A stretch of DNA of 40,648 bases from Dehalococcoidia bacterium. Lineage in GTDB: Bacteria; Chloroflexota; Dehalococcoidia; Lucifugimonadales; Lucifugimonadaceae. Below are positions 25,972 to 34,731 of the stretch, in pieces. A model generated the notes under the pieces. That model made no database searches, was not told the DNA's origin, and worked only from the letters and a program-made list of their open reading frames with translations. The translations under genes and the position numbers were made by a program. Within the stretch, counting starts at the first letter, position 1; each line of letters opens with the position of its first letter. The DNA lies in assembly GCA_026421215.1 (NCBI GenBank), contig JAPKBN010000016.1:1-40648 (forward strand). Reading direction: 5' to 3'.

Positions 25972-27375
25972 TCAAGAGTCGCCATCCCCTGCTGGTCCCG
26001 GGATCGGCCTCGAAAGCGACCGTGACTCCACCGAAGGGATTTTCGCAGGCTCATCAGGGCGATGTGAACGTCTCTGTGCTACTCCTTGGCCGTTGAATGC
26101 ACGGAAACCTGGCGTCAGCACCAGTACCAGTAGCCCGCCCCCGACGCACACGATACCGAACGCAATCTGTGTGATCTGTACGCCGTATGCTCCCGCTAGG
26201 AATCCGCCTGCTGCACCTCCGAATGCCATCATTGACCTGTCCAAGGACACAAATGAGAGGATTCGACCCCGCATCTCGTCAGGCGCCACCTGAACCATCA
26301 AGGATCGACTGAGTGACATAAAGGTTGTCTGAAGTGCGCCGATCGCCAGCATCAGGGCCATCGGGATTGCGAGACCCCATGTGCCCGGTAGGTACGTCGA
26401 TCCGGTGAACAGAATCAAGGCGACCCCGAACGCGGTGACATCAAGTGGGAGGATCAGCCCGAGCCTTGTCGGCTGTTTGTTTGCGACGTAAAGCGCTGCT
26501 ACAAGCGCGCCGACTCCGGTAATAGACAGCATCATGCCTAGACCGCCACGTCCGATATCCAGCACCTCGACAGCAAACAATGGTGCAAACACCTGCATAT
26601 ACGACATGCCGAACGCGAAGTAGACAAGAGATATCAGCAAAACACCGCGAATCTCCGGTTTCTTGACGGCAAACTTTGCACCTTCGGCAAGCCCGGATGT
26701 CATCGCCCGAAGCCCCGATTTGGAGGGCCGAGCGTGATCGGCAATATGGAGCATGTGGATCGCCACGACGCCGGAGGAGTAGATGGCGGCGATAAGAATG
26801 AAGGTCCCGGTTAGTCCGACGAACTCGGCGACCAACCCTGCGCCCGCTGCGCCGACGATGCGCATCACGTTCTGGGTGGAGCTAAGCAAGGCCATACCGT
26901 TGGTTATCAAGTGACGCGGCAGGATGGTCGGAACCATGGAGAATCGGGCTGGCTGATCGAAGGCCTGTGTTGAACCTCTGGCGACGACCCACGCGTACAC
27001 CATCCACAACTCCATCCAGCCGCCTATCAGCAAAACGGCGAACAGCACTGCAAGAAGGAACGCGCCCCATTTGGTGGCGATCAGGATCGAGCGACGGTCA
27101 AACCAGTCGACGATCACCCCAGCCCAGACGCCCAGGACAAGCGTGGGCAGTGTGCGGGCGGCCATGACGCCGCCAAGTTGGACAGCGCTGTTGTCGGTGA
27201 TCTCAAGGACCAGCAGCGGGAGGGCGATCATCTGCGCCCATAACGCCAGCGCGTGGCTCGTCTGGCCGAGCCAGATCAAGCGGAAGTCACGGAATCGCAA
27301 AGACTCGAACATAGCGAAGCGGATCGGTTGATTTCGGTCCACTCTCGAGTTTGATTCTTGAGACTCGTCTGCCAT
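25972..27375 (-). CDS. MFS transporter, MFS_3 (EntS-like) type
   Basis: A 467-residue transporter with about 12 hydrophobic segments, of the enterobactin-exporter-like class. The stretch GVWAGVIVDWFDRRSIL after segment two is the family loop. Both termini are soluble; the C-terminal tail after the last segment is about 40 residues, rich in Arg/Ser/Pro. It has the same plan as the MFS protein at 47-1345. Starts at ATG 27375, divergent from the PLP enzyme at 27708 across a 332-base gap that holds a long inverted repeat. Substrate cannot be told. Confidence 0.88.
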   Translation of the reverse strand: MADESQESNSRVDRNQPIRFAMFESLRFRDFRLIWLGQTSHALALWAQMIALPLLVLEITDNSAVQLGGVMAARTLPTLVLGVWAGVIVDWFDRRSILIATKWGAFLLAVLFAVLLIGGWMELWMVYAWVVARGSTQAFDQPARFSMVPTILPRHLITNGMALLSSTQNVMRIVGAAGAGLVAEFVGLTGTFILIAAIYSSGVVAIHMLHIADHARPSKSGLRAMTSGLAEGAKFAVKKPEIRGVLLISLVYFAFGMSYMQVFAPLFAVEVLDIGRGGLGMMLSITGVGALVAALYVANKQPTRLGLILPLDVTAFGVALILFTGSTYLPGTWGLAIPMALMLAIGALQTTFMSLSRSLMVQVAPDEMRGRILSFVSLDRSMMAFGGAAGGFLAGAYGVQITQIAFGIVCVGGGLLVLVLTPGFRAFNGQGVAQRRSHRPDEPAKIPSVESRSLSRPIPGPAGDGDS

Positions 27376-27501
27376 CCGCCGGTAGGTTCCTCCCTATCGT
27401 GCCTGCACTGACGGCAGTCTACTCCCGCATTGGACGAGAGAATGTTATCGAGGATGACTTAATTTTTGTGCCCGTGCGTATTCCGATTCCATCTCGAACT
27501 C

Positions 27502-27615
27502 GATTCAGGATCCGCTTCTGGTTCCTCTTTTGCCAGATCTCGGCACCCACGCAGAATTTAGCGAACGATGTCGCCCACCTGACAGGTTTGCGATCGTAAA
27601 AATCGATCCTGAATC
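27502..27615. repeat. Spaced perfect 11-bp inverted repeat in divergent intergenic region
   Basis: GATTCAGGATC at 27502-27512 and its exact complement GATCCTGAATC at 27605-27615, 92 bases apart, in the 332-base gap between the divergent MFS exporter and the PLP-enzyme gene. Each arm is itself not palindromic. It could be a pair of operator sites for a looped regulator or the stem of a long leader structure. Apart from it, the gap shows only A/T-rich stretches and no clear promoter hexamers. Confidence 0.5.
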
Positions 27616-27707
27616 AAGTTTAAGATGACCGTCTCGTGCTAATCTCCGGCCTGCAATGAAATCGCTCGGAAACAGTTCTTGATGAGACAGAGGGTCTTCA
27701 ATCCGCC

Positions 27708-28766
27708 ATGCCTAGCTTCAAAAACACCAATCCACCCATGGACCGAGCGACATTTCGTGCGAACCTTGCCGCCATCCCACGGGTCAAGATCGCCCACCTG
27801 CCGACGCCACTCGAGGAGCTGCATCGGCTGACCGCCGAGCTTGGTGGCCCGCGCATTCTGATTAAGCGTGATGATGCCACGGGTTTGGCGATGGGTGGGA
27901 ACAAAGCTCGGCATTACGAATTTGAGCTGGCGCATCTGGTTGAGCAGGGCTACGACGCCTACGTCAACATGATGGATTACCACTCCAACAACGCCCGGAT
28001 GACTGCGGCGGCGGCCAACAAGTTCGGCATCAAATACTCTTGCGTCCTGCGATTTGCCGCCGGCCGGGAGATACAGGGCAATCTGCTCATAGACAAGATT
28101 CTGGGTGCGGACCTCCATCTGCTGAACGAAGAGGAATCCGAACAGTCGAGGGCTGAAGAGTACGCACGTGAGCTGGGCCGCAAACTGGAGGCTGAGGGCT
28201 ACAAGCCGTACGTACGGGTCGATCACGAGTTCCCGACCATCGTCGGTACCCTGGGCTACCTGAACGGTGCGCTGGAACTACTTGGCCAACTTGAAGAGAT
28301 GGGGATCCACACAGTCAAAATCATCGGCGTCGGCGGCCGCTCCACAGGCGGACTAACCCTGGCGGCCAAGAACCTGGGGTTGGACTGGGACATCACCGGC
28401 GTGATGGTCAACTACGACATGCCGATCGACTCGTATCTTTACGATGTGATACCCGGCGCAGCCCGTGTGGCAAAGCTCGCCGTGGGGTTTGAACCGGGTG
28501 ACATGACCATCCTCGACCAGTACATAGGTGAAGGCTACGGAATACCCACCTCCGAGGCGCTCGACGCCATTCACCTGATGGCCAAGACCGAAGCGATTCT
28601 GACCGATCCTAACTACACCGGGACCGTCATGGCGGCGCTGATCGACCAGATCAAACAGGGCAATCTCACAAAAGATGACACCGTGGTCATCCTGCATACG
28701 GGCGGCCTACCGGCCCTGTTTACCTTCGCAGACGAGCTCTGGAAGCACGAATACACCGGGGTGTAG
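27708..28766 (+). CDS. D-cysteine desulfhydrase / ACC deaminase-family PLP enzyme
   Basis: A 352-residue fold-type II PLP enzyme of the ACC deaminase/D-cysteine desulfhydrase family, which cleaves small D-amino acids or ACC to a keto acid and ammonia. The N-terminal IKRDDATGLAMGGNKARHYEF contains the PLP lysine Lys66 in the diagnostic GGNKxR context, followed by a nucleophile region with DYHSNNARMTAAAANKFG. The phosphate-binding Gly-rich loop GVGGRSTGGL is intact. Substrate cannot be fixed from sequence; D-cysteine is the most common for this subgroup. It starts at ATG 27708 (a second ATG at 27738 is possible) and is convergent with purK. The first ATG has no strong Shine-Dalgarno. Confidence 0.9.
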   Translation: MPSFKNTNPPMDRATFRANLAAIPRVKIAHLPTPLEELHRLTAELGGPRILIKRDDATGLAMGGNKARHYEFELAHLVEQGYDAYVNMMDYHSNNARMTAAAANKFGIKYSCVLRFAAGREIQGNLLIDKILGADLHLLNEEESEQSRAEEYARELGRKLEAEGYKPYVRVDHEFPTIVGTLGYLNGALELLGQLEEMGIHTVKIIGVGGRSTGGLTLAAKNLGLDWDITGVMVNYDMPIDSYLYDVIPGAARVAKLAVGFEPGDMTILDQYIGEGYGIPTSEALDAIHLMAKTEAILTDPNYTGTVMAALIDQIKQGNLTKDDTVVILHTGGLPALFTFADELWKHEYTGV

Positions 28767-28775
28767 TACTTCGTC

Positions 28776-28795
28776 ATTCCCACTCAGGCGGGAAT
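28776..28795. repeat. REP-like hairpin, attccc/gggaat type
   Basis: ATTCCC (28776-28781) pairs with GGGAAT (28790-28795), in a context (CGTCATTCCC...GGGAATCC) that matches the very widespread dispersed intergenic palindromes of many bacteria. It lies ten bases after the PLP-enzyme stop. Confidence 0.55.
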
Positions 28796-28830
28796 CCGGA
28801 ACTACCAAATACAGGGACAAGATCGATCCG

Positions 28831-28856
28831 CTCTGCCCTTGCGGGTGAAGGGAGAG
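28831..28856. repeat. REP-like hairpin, second element in the same gap
   Basis: CTCT (28831-28834) with AGAG (28853-28856) and CCCTT (28836-28840) with AAGGG (28848-28852) form an interrupted stem, then GGTGAGGGGG. A similar CTTCTCCC/GGGAGAGG element is at 38897-38915; both sit in convergent gene gaps. May double as a bidirectional terminator. Confidence 0.5.
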
Positions 28857-28888
28857 GTGAGGGGGTGGACGAAGCCCTTATTACGCGC

Positions 28889-30049
28889 CTACCCGCGTCC
28901 GGCAGCCCGCTCACGAGCATCCAGAGCACGCGCTAGAGCTGTCTCCACGTCCGGTGCGGTGACGTTGATGTGCGCCATCTTCCGACCAATCCGTGCCTCT
29001 GACTTGCCGTACAGGTGAAGCACTGCGCCGTGTACTCCGAGCGCAGCGTCCCAGTCCGGAGTGCCACCTGCATCTGCCCAGATATCGCCTAGCAAGTTCA
29101 CCATCACCACCGGGCTGAGTAGCTCTGTGGAGCCAAGAGGCAAGCTGCAGATCGCCCGAATAAGCTGCTCGAACTGAGACGTAGCGCATGCGTCCTGTGT
29201 GTAGTGGCCTGAGTTGTGAGGTCGGGGCGCGATCTCGTTTACGAGAAGCTGTCCGTCCGTCGTCACGAACATCTCCACCGCCACCAGGCCAACAACGTCC
29301 AGCGCTTCCGCAATCCCTGACGCCAACTTCACGGCGGCGTCCCGAACCTCGACTGGAATACGTGCCGGGACGATGCTCACATCCAGGATGCCGTTCACAT
29401 GCTGATTCTCAGACGGCGGAAAGCACACCACTTCGCCGTCTGGGCCACGTGCAGCGATGACCGAAATCTCCAGATCGAAAGGAACGAACGCCTCAAGGAT
29501 CAGAGCCTCACTCTGGCGCCTGAGATCCGTGTGGGCCTCTCTCATATCCACCGCGGACCGCAACACAATCTGTCCCTTGCCGTCGTATCCGGATGTAGCC
29601 GTCTTGAGCACCGCCGGCGTGCCGATTCGTTCGAACGCCTTCACCATGTCCGCCATTGTGTCGACCGCGGCGAACTCGGCGACGGGGAAACCGTTCTCTA
29701 CAAGGGCACCTTTTTCGATCAAACGGTGCTGTGCAATTCGAAGTACGTGGCTACCCGGTCGCACGTGCCCGGAACCTTCTGCTGTGGCGACAGCATCGGC
29801 GTTCACGTTTTCAAATTCGTAGGTGACGACATCGCAGCGTTCAACCAGCTGTCTCATCGCATCGGCGTCGGTATAAGACGTAACTATGCGATCGTCTGCG
29901 ATCTGTCCGGTGGGCGACTTTGGGTCAGGGTCAAGTACCACCACCGTATATCCCATGCGCCTTGCGTCGAGGGCGAACATGCGCCCGAGCTGGCCTCCGC
30001 CGACTACGCCGAGCGTACTTCCGGGAAGAAACGGTCCTGCGCCGGTCAC
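28889..30049 (-). CDS. purK: 5-(carboxyamino)imidazole ribonucleotide synthase
   Basis: A 386-residue ATP-grasp enzyme that makes N5-CAIR from AIR, ATP and bicarbonate in purine synthesis. The N-terminal [21 protein letters not shown], the ATP-grasp [16 protein letters not shown], the [17 protein letters not shown] strand, the metal-binding [20 protein letters not shown] and the closing KMAHINV are all diagnostic. It begins inside purE with a four-base GTGA overlap, so it is translationally coupled to PurE, whose product uses the N5-CAIR it makes. It is convergent with the PLP-enzyme gene. Confidence 0.97.
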   Translation of the reverse strand: MTGAGPFLPGSTLGVVGGGQLGRMFALDARRMGYTVVVLDPDPKSPTGQIADDRIVTSYTDADAMRQLVERCDVVTYEFENVNADAVATAEGSGHVRPGSHVLRIAQHRLIEKGALVENGFPVAEFAAVDTMADMVKAFERIGTPAVLKTATSGYDGKGQIVLRSAVDMREAHTDLRRQSEALILEAFVPFDLEISVIAARGPDGEVVCFPPSENQHVNGILDVSIVPARIPVEVRDAAVKLASGIAEALDVVGLVAVEMFVTTDGQLLVNEIAPRPHNSGHYTQDACATSQFEQLIRAICSLPLGSTELLSPVVMVNLLGDIWADAGGTPDWDAALGVHGAVLHLYGKSEARIGRKMAHINVTAPDVETALARALDARERAAGRG

Positions 30050-30543
30050 TTTTGCTCCAGTTCGGCCGACTGAGTTTCAACGTCGCGAGTTGTCTGTGCC
30101 CGATGAGCCTCTAACCTCGCTCGTAGATCGGGTCGGCTGTTCGCAAGGATCTGCGCCGCCAGCAGCCCAGCATTAGTCGCACCCGCCGTTCCGATGGCGA
30201 CGGTCGCAACAGGAACCCCGCGTGGCATCTGGACAATGCTGAGCAGGGAGTCCATGCCCTTGAGCGCGCGGCTCTCAACCGGAACACCGATCACGGGAAC
30301 GACGGTCTTGGCCGCCACCATGCCCGGCAGATGCGCCGCGCCACCCGCTCCCGCGATTATTACCTCGATTCCTCGTCCCGCTGCCTCTTCCGCGAAACGG
30401 AACATCCGGTCGGGCGTCCGATGGGCTGACACGATGGCGGTCTCGTTCGGAATATCGAACTGATCGAGCACATCGACGGCGTTTTGCATCGTCTCGAGGT
30501 CTGACGTGCTGCCCATGATCACGGCCACGAGGGGATCGGCCAT
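30046..30543 (-). CDS. purE: 5-(carboxyamino)imidazole ribonucleotide mutase
   Basis: A 165-residue class I PurE, which isomerises N5-CAIR to CAIR. Features are [14 protein letters not shown], the catalytic SAHRTP with His41, [15 protein letters not shown], and [22 protein letters not shown]. It is typical in length and heads the purEK pair, with GGGAG about eight bases before ATG 30543. The rest of the region upstream (30544-30692) shows no riboswitch. Unusually, the rest of the purine pathway is absent from the window. Confidence 0.97.
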   Translation of the reverse strand: MADPLVAVIMGSTSDLETMQNAVDVLDQFDIPNETAIVSAHRTPDRMFRFAEEAAGRGIEVIIAGAGGAAHLPGMVAAKTVVPVIGVPVESRALKGMDSLLSIVQMPRGVPVATVAIGTAGATNAGLLAAQILANSRPDLRARLEAHRAQTTRDVETQSAELEQK

Positions 30544-30692
30544 TACTTAGTCTCCCGGTTCACACCCACAGGGTGTCTTCCTGATTTGTGGTTGAGGCAG
30601 GGGGTCGTACTGAACGATTCTCCTGTTGATTGCAGGAATTGCGACCAATTATTTTATGATGTTCGCAGCGTCCACCGCCCGTGTCACGCGAT

Positions 30693-31568
30693 TTACCGGG
30701 GCGCTGGCCTGGATGCGCTTATGGTGAACATGAGCGGCAGGGCAATCACCTCCGGGGGAAGCCGCCAGAGCCCGTCATCGCCTCGGATCATGCCCTGGCG
30801 AGCTTTGTAGGTAACGAACGGGTACTCGTGGAACCTGTCAATCGTCAACCCGGCATTGATCAGTGCCTCGATCACCTCAGAGACTGGGTGGAACCACTCG
30901 AACGTAGTCTCTTGGCTGGTGAACGACGCCTCTGCGTAGTCACTATCGTCGCCTTCGGGATCGAACCTCAAGGGAATGCGGTTCCCGAAGTAAGGATATT
31001 GAGGGTAGGCGGAGCTGCTGTTGGTGATCGGCACCGACTGTTGCAGGGTGTCCATCACCGGATGGAACTCGGCGATGTAGAACATGCCGCCGGGCTTTAA
31101 CGCACGGGCGATGGCCTCGCCCCAAGCGGCTAGATCGCCGATCCAGCAAAGTGCGCCGATAGAGGTGAAGACACGGTCGAACTGGCCGTCGAACCGGTCA
31201 CCCATCTCAAGCACGTTTGCTCGAACAAAGGTCGCCGGGATATCCAGTTCGGACGAAAGCCCATTCGCCCGTTCGATCGAAGCGCCAGATATGTCGATGC
31301 CGGTCACTGCCGCGCCCATGCGCGCCCAGTTCAAACTGTCCAATCCGAAATGACACTGGAGGTGGAGCATCGAAAGGCCCGATACGTCTCCAACCTCCGC
31401 CACAATGAAGTCGTGTAGAACATCGTCGCCACGTTTGAATTCGGACAGCCTGTAGTAATCAGACGCGGCGTGTACCGGCGTCACCTCATCCCAGAACGCC
31501 TCGTTGTGGGCGTATGCGTTGCCCAAGTCATCTGAGAACTCGGCATCGTGAGGTCGTACCGGGGGCAT
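30693..31568 (-). CDS. Class I SAM-dependent methyltransferase
   Basis: A 291-residue methyltransferase. The SAM motif I is LHLQCHFGLDSL, followed by the acidic loop VTGIDISG; DRVFTSIGALCWIGDL is motif IV and LKPGGMFYIAEFHP is the motif after it. The central region has many aromatic residues (YPQYPYFGNR), suggesting a small-molecule substrate with aromatic or amine character. Its ATG comes right after the stop of the 99-residue protein (TAGATG), so the two are translationally coupled. Substrate unknown. Confidence 0.9.
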   Translation of the reverse strand: MPPVRPHDAEFSDDLGNAYAHNEAFWDEVTPVHAASDYYRLSEFKRGDDVLHDFIVAEVGDVSGLSMLHLQCHFGLDSLNWARMGAAVTGIDISGASIERANGLSSELDIPATFVRANVLEMGDRFDGQFDRVFTSIGALCWIGDLAAWGEAIARALKPGGMFYIAEFHPVMDTLQQSVPITNSSSAYPQYPYFGNRIPLRFDPEGDDSDYAEASFTSQETTFEWFHPVSEVIEALINAGLTIDRFHEYPFVTYKARQGMIRGDDGLWRLPPEVIALPLMFTISASRPAPR

Positions 31569-31868
31569 CTACTCGACCTCTATCAGGACCTCGGTGTTGT
31601 GAGTCGCCGCGAGGAGGGGATAGATCTGGTCAAACACCTTTGTGATCGCCGAGGTGGCTCGGACACGATCTCGAGATCCATCGTAATCTGCCAGAGAGTT
31701 CCAGGGCTGCTCCGTAATCAGCGTGCCGTGGTCCCCGAACGCCGTACGCAGGATGCGCGGCTTGCCGAATCCGGCGTTCGCCATCTCGTCTGACGCCTGT
31801 TTGACGAGAGTAATTAACTTGCCCCCGGCGCCGGGATTGGGGATATAAGTGCGGCGTACGACGATCAA
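31569..31868 (-). CDS. Small NIPSNAP/ABM-like dimeric alpha-beta-barrel protein
   Basis: A 99-residue protein with the strand-helix-strand-helix-strand layout of dimeric ferredoxin-like barrels, including an opening VRRTYIPNPGAGGKLITLVKQASDEMANAG and a later LRTAFGDHGTLITEQPW; NIPSNAP, EthD and monooxygenase families look like this. The start is TTG 31868 with AAGGG seven bases ahead (31876-31880), a rarely-used codon with a good site. Its last codon abuts the methyltransferase start, suggesting a joint function such as quinone or polyketide processing; this is inference. Upstream, 31915-31951 has a 7-bp inverted repeat. Confidence 0.65.
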   Translation of the reverse strand: MIVVRRTYIPNPGAGGKLITLVKQASDEMANAGFGKPRILRTAFGDHGTLITEQPWNSLADYDGSRDRVRATSAITKVFDQIYPLLAATHNTEVLIEVE

Positions 31869-32066
31869 GATGCAGCCCTTTTCGTTGCTTAGAGTGTCGC
31901 CAGATGTGGGCAGATCGCCCCATCTCTCACAGATTGTCGCGCTAGGGGCGAGATCACTTCCTTACAGGAGACGCCGACGTGCGGTGGAGGCAGAGCAGGC
32001 CGGGACATTCGTCTGAAAGGCCATACCGCGTAGCCGACAGGTGTTCTGGTGTCGCGTCTGTCGCAA

Positions 32067-32098
32067 CTGCCCGCCCGGCGCTCGTAGTACACGGGCAG
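32067..32098 (-). terminator. Inverted repeat downstream of tRNA-Glu
   Basis: CTGCCCG at 32067-32073 pairs with CGGGCAG at 32092-32098, eight bases past the encoded CCA of the leftward tRNA gene. A GC-rich stem with an 18-base loop and no T-run; a possible tRNA transcript end. Confidence 0.35.
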
Positions 32099-32105
32099 GC
32101 GATTC

Positions 32106-32182
32106 TGGTACCCCGTACGGGATTCGAACCCGTGATCTCCAGCTTGAAAGGCTGGCGTGCTAGGCCGCTGCACCAACGGGGC
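32106..32182 (-). tRNA. tRNA-Glu (UUC)
   Basis: A complete 77-base cloverleaf including an encoded CCA. Acceptor GCCCCGT pairs with ACGGGGT (a G-U at the first pair), the D arm is GTGC/GCAC, the anticodon stem CCAGC/GCTGG holds loop CTTTCAA with anticodon TTC, and the T arm ACGGG/CCCGT surrounds TTCGAAT. Discriminator is A. It lies alone between the NIPSNAP-like gene and nth. On the minus strand a TATGAT box about 36 bases upstream could be its -10, with no clear -35. Confidence 0.95.
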
Positions 32183-32290
32183 GCTAGATGCGGTCGTTTG
32201 GCCAAAGGCCGTCGTCAATCATATCAAGCGAACCGGATGATTCCGAGAGCGATTGTTGATGAATCGTCTAGTGTTTCAATTGTATGTGCC

Positions 32291-32311
32291 TCAGACCGGC
32301 TGACGGTCTGA
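32291..32311. terminator. Perfect 8-bp hairpin after nth
   Basis: TCAGACCG (32291-32298) and CGGTCTGA (32304-32311) form a perfect stem with a 5-base loop, 14 bases past the nth stop on the minus strand. Without a T-run it is a weak intrinsic terminator, but its location between nth and the tRNA gene fits. Confidence 0.5.
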
Positions 32312-32324
32312 TGATCGAGATCCT

Positions 32325-33092
32325 CTAGAGCGTCTGGCCAGCGCGAACGGGTCTTCGATATTTCTCCGCCTGAAACGCCTTCTCAAAAACCGGTTTCGCC
32401 GCGCACAAATCGACCATTGGGCATTCCCCGCACAACGGGCGTTGCGCCTTGCAAACCTGCCTCCCGTGTGTGATTAGGAGCGTGTGATACCGAAATATCT
32501 CATCCGGCGGGATCTGTATCTCCATGATGTCGTGTGCTTTATCTACGTTCGTTTTCAGACCTATTAGCCCGAGCCTTCGCGCCACACGATAGATGTGTGT
32601 GTCCACCGGCATCGCCGGCATCCCGAGGGCAAAGTTGAGCACGATTCCAGTCGTCTTCTTTCCGACTCCGGGCAAAGAGATCAACCACGCCCGGGCCTCT
32701 TCCAGCGGCATCGATGCCAGGAATTCGAGCTCGAGCCGACCGGTTCGCTCAAGGATGATGCGTAATATCTCTCGAATTCGGGGCGCCTTCTGATTCGCCA
32801 GCCCTCCATGTTTGATCGCCTCTGCGATCTCCGCCGGGCCCGCCTCGATCACATCCATCCAAGTCGGGAAAATCTTTCGCAAAGACTTGTAAGCGACCTC
32901 CGCATTGCTGTCCGACGTGTGTTGCGTGAGGACCGTGAAAATCAGCTCTTCGAGTGCGTTAAATCTAGGCGCCCAGACGATAGGCCCGTACATCGGGTCA
33001 AGGCGTGTCACCGCTTCGCCTGCGAGCGCGTCGCGGCGTGCGGTACCTCGGAGCGCGGACAGACTGTCAGCGGTTAGTCGGGAAGGTGTCAT
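32325..33092 (-). CDS. nth: Endonuclease III-family DNA glycosylase/AP lyase
   Basis: A 255-residue HhH-GPD base-excision repair enzyme that removes oxidised pyrimidines. The hairpin LPGVGKKT has catalytic Lys146; the catalytic Asp is Asp164 in MPVDTHIYRV; the 4Fe-4S ligands are Cys214, Cys221, Cys224 and Cys230 (C-x6-C-x2-C-x5-C). The ATG at 33092 is chosen; the frame is open for 65 more codons of improbable sequence. It has about 45 extra N-terminal residues relative to E. coli Nth. It is divergent to the amidohydrolase gene. Confidence 0.93.
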   Translation of the reverse strand: MTPSRLTADSLSALRGTARRDALAGEAVTRLDPMYGPIVWAPRFNALEELIFTVLTQHTSDSNAEVAYKSLRKIFPTWMDVIEAGPAEIAEAIKHGGLANQKAPRIREILRIILERTGRLELEFLASMPLEEARAWLISLPGVGKKTTGIVLNFALGMPAMPVDTHIYRVARRLGLIGLKTNVDKAHDIMEIQIPPDEIFRYHTLLITHGRQVCKAQRPLCGECPMVDLCAAKPVFEKAFQAEKYRRPVRAGQTL

Positions 33093-33177
33093 GTGAGGCC
33101 TGTATTCTAGCGACGCCACTTGCATGAATAACTGGCATCGTATAACCCGTGGCTTAGAACATGATCCGGTCGCAACG

Positions 33178-34731
33178 ATGAGCAAACACACTTCGCGCAG
33201 TACGATCCTCTTCAACGCTAACGTCCTCACACTTGATGGACGTGATGCGGTTGCTACAGCCGTGTTGATCGAGAACGGACGTATCAAACGAGTGCTCTCG
33301 GAGTACGAGGACGTTCGGCGTGGCTATCAAGCGATCGACCTGGATGGTGCGACGGTGCTTCCGGGATTTATAGACCCCCACGCACATCCGCTGGCACTGG
33401 GCGCTGCGCTGCGTGCTGTCGATTGCTCGCCGATGGTAGTCAAGAGCATCGCTCAGATAGTTGGACAGATAGCCGAGGCGGCTGCTGATTCGCGTGAATC
33501 TTCGGCGCCCTGGATCAGGGCGCGCGGGTATGACGAGTTGTTGCTCGCTGAGCGACGTCATCCCAACGCAGTAGATCTCGATAGGGCAGCGCCCGGAAGA
33601 ATGGTCCGACTCTCTCACGGCAGCGGGCACGGCGAAGTACTGAGTTCGGCCGCTCTCGATGCCGTCGGCATTCACAAGGACAGCACTCCGCCACCGGGTG
33701 CAACGATCGAACGGGACCCTAACACCGGAGAGCCTACAGGCGTGTTGTTTGAGATGGGCGGTTGGCTGAGTGATCGGATGCCACGACCGTCCGGGGATGT
33801 GTTGAACGACTACGCCGAGACCGCTTCCACCGCATTTATCGCCGCCGGCGTGACCTCTGTTACTGATGCAGGGCGGGACAATACCGTTGATCGTATGCAC
33901 CTGTACTCGGCCATGATTGCGGAAGGCCGATTTTTGCCTCGTCCGACCGTGATGCTGTCTCCAGACGGGGTCTATCCGAACTTGGAGAGTGGCCATGGAG
34001 TGAGGGTGGGTGCAACGAAAATTGCGATCACGTTCTCTAGCGGAGAGATGCATCCGGACTTCGAGACCCTGGTGGAGATCATTTCGTTAGCGCATGGGGC
34101 CGGTCACCAGGTTGCGGTGCACGCTGTGGAGATTGAGGCTGTGGTGATGGCTGCCGAGGCGTTCTCCGCCGTAGGAAACCGTTCTCAGATCGCAGATCGA
34201 AGGCACCGTATCGAGCACGCGTCAGACTGCCCGCCGGCAATCGCAAAGATGATTGCGTCAGCCGGACTATCAGTGGTGACACAGCCGGCCTTTATTTACG
34301 AGCGTGGTGATCGCTATGTGAGTGCCCTGAAATCAGGTACAGGTGGCAGTGATCTAACGCATTTGTACGCCACTAAAAGCCTACTCGACGCCGGAACGAC
34401 CGTCGCAGGGTCGTCAGATGCTCCATTTGGACCGACCGCGCCACTGACCGGCATCCAGGCTGCTGTAACCAGAAGATCTTTGAGCGGCGAGCGGATAGGA
34501 CCGGAACAGACTATTTCGATCAGAGAAGCCTTGCGTTTGTACGGCCCGATCGCTGCATGGATCGATCTGCAAGAGGCCGATGTAGGTTCCATTGAGCCAG
34601 GTAAGCGGGCCGATTTTGTGGTGCTTGAAAGGGAGCCGGGTGAAGTGGAATCGACTGATATAAGCGCGATACGCGTTCTGGCGACGTTGGTCGATGGCGA
34701 GCCTGTTTTCGGCTCACTACCGGGTCTTTAG
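33178..34731 (+). CDS. YtcJ-like amidohydrolase
   Basis: A 517-residue metal-dependent amidohydrolase. After an N-terminal beta-sandwich domain (ILFNANVLTLDG...) comes the metal site HxH at His68-Ala-His70 (FIDPHAHP); later ligands are the His of VAVHAVEIEA, RIEHAS, and the Asp of GSSDAPFGPTAP. The latter sequence is characteristic of the YtcJ group, whose members hydrolyse amide bonds of small molecules; the substrate is unknown. ATG 33178 fits the family start best, although the frame is open to 33124. Its TAG overlaps the TAA of the convergent prenyl synthase by three bases. Confidence 0.9.
   Translation: MSKHTSRSTILFNANVLTLDGRDAVATAVLIENGRIKRVLSEYEDVRRGYQAIDLDGATVLPGFIDPHAHPLALGAALRAVDCSPMVVKSIAQIVGQIAEAAADSRESSAPWIRARGYDELLLAERRHPNAVDLDRAAPGRMVRLSHGSGHGEVLSSAALDAVGIHKDSTPPPGATIERDPNTGEPTGVLFEMGGWLSDRMPRPSGDVLNDYAETASTAFIAAGVTSVTDAGRDNTVDRMHLYSAMIAEGRFLPRPTVMLSPDGVYPNLESGHGVRVGATKIAITFSSGEMHPDFETLVEIISLAHGAGHQVAVHAVEIEAVVMAAEAFSAVGNRSQIADRRHRIEHASDCPPAIAKMIASAGLSVVTQPAFIYERGDRYVSALKSGTGGSDLTHLYATKSLLDAGTTVAGSSDAPFGPTAPLTGIQAAVTRRSLSGERIGPEQTISIREALRLYGPIAAWIDLQEADVGSIEPGKRADFVVLEREPGEVESTDISAIRVLATLVDGEPVFGSLPGL

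Noticed and set aside
30544-30692. Possible purine riboswitch upstream of purE
   Set aside because: No conserved junction motifs or three-way helix arrangement could be found by eye.
31915-31951. 7-bp inverted repeat with a 23-base loop upstream of the small barrel-like gene
   Set aside because: Short stem and long loop in GC-rich sequence; no T-run or regulator context.
32325-33287. Longer start for endonuclease III
   Set aside because: The 65 extra codons have no HhH-family sequence and would run into the divergent gene.
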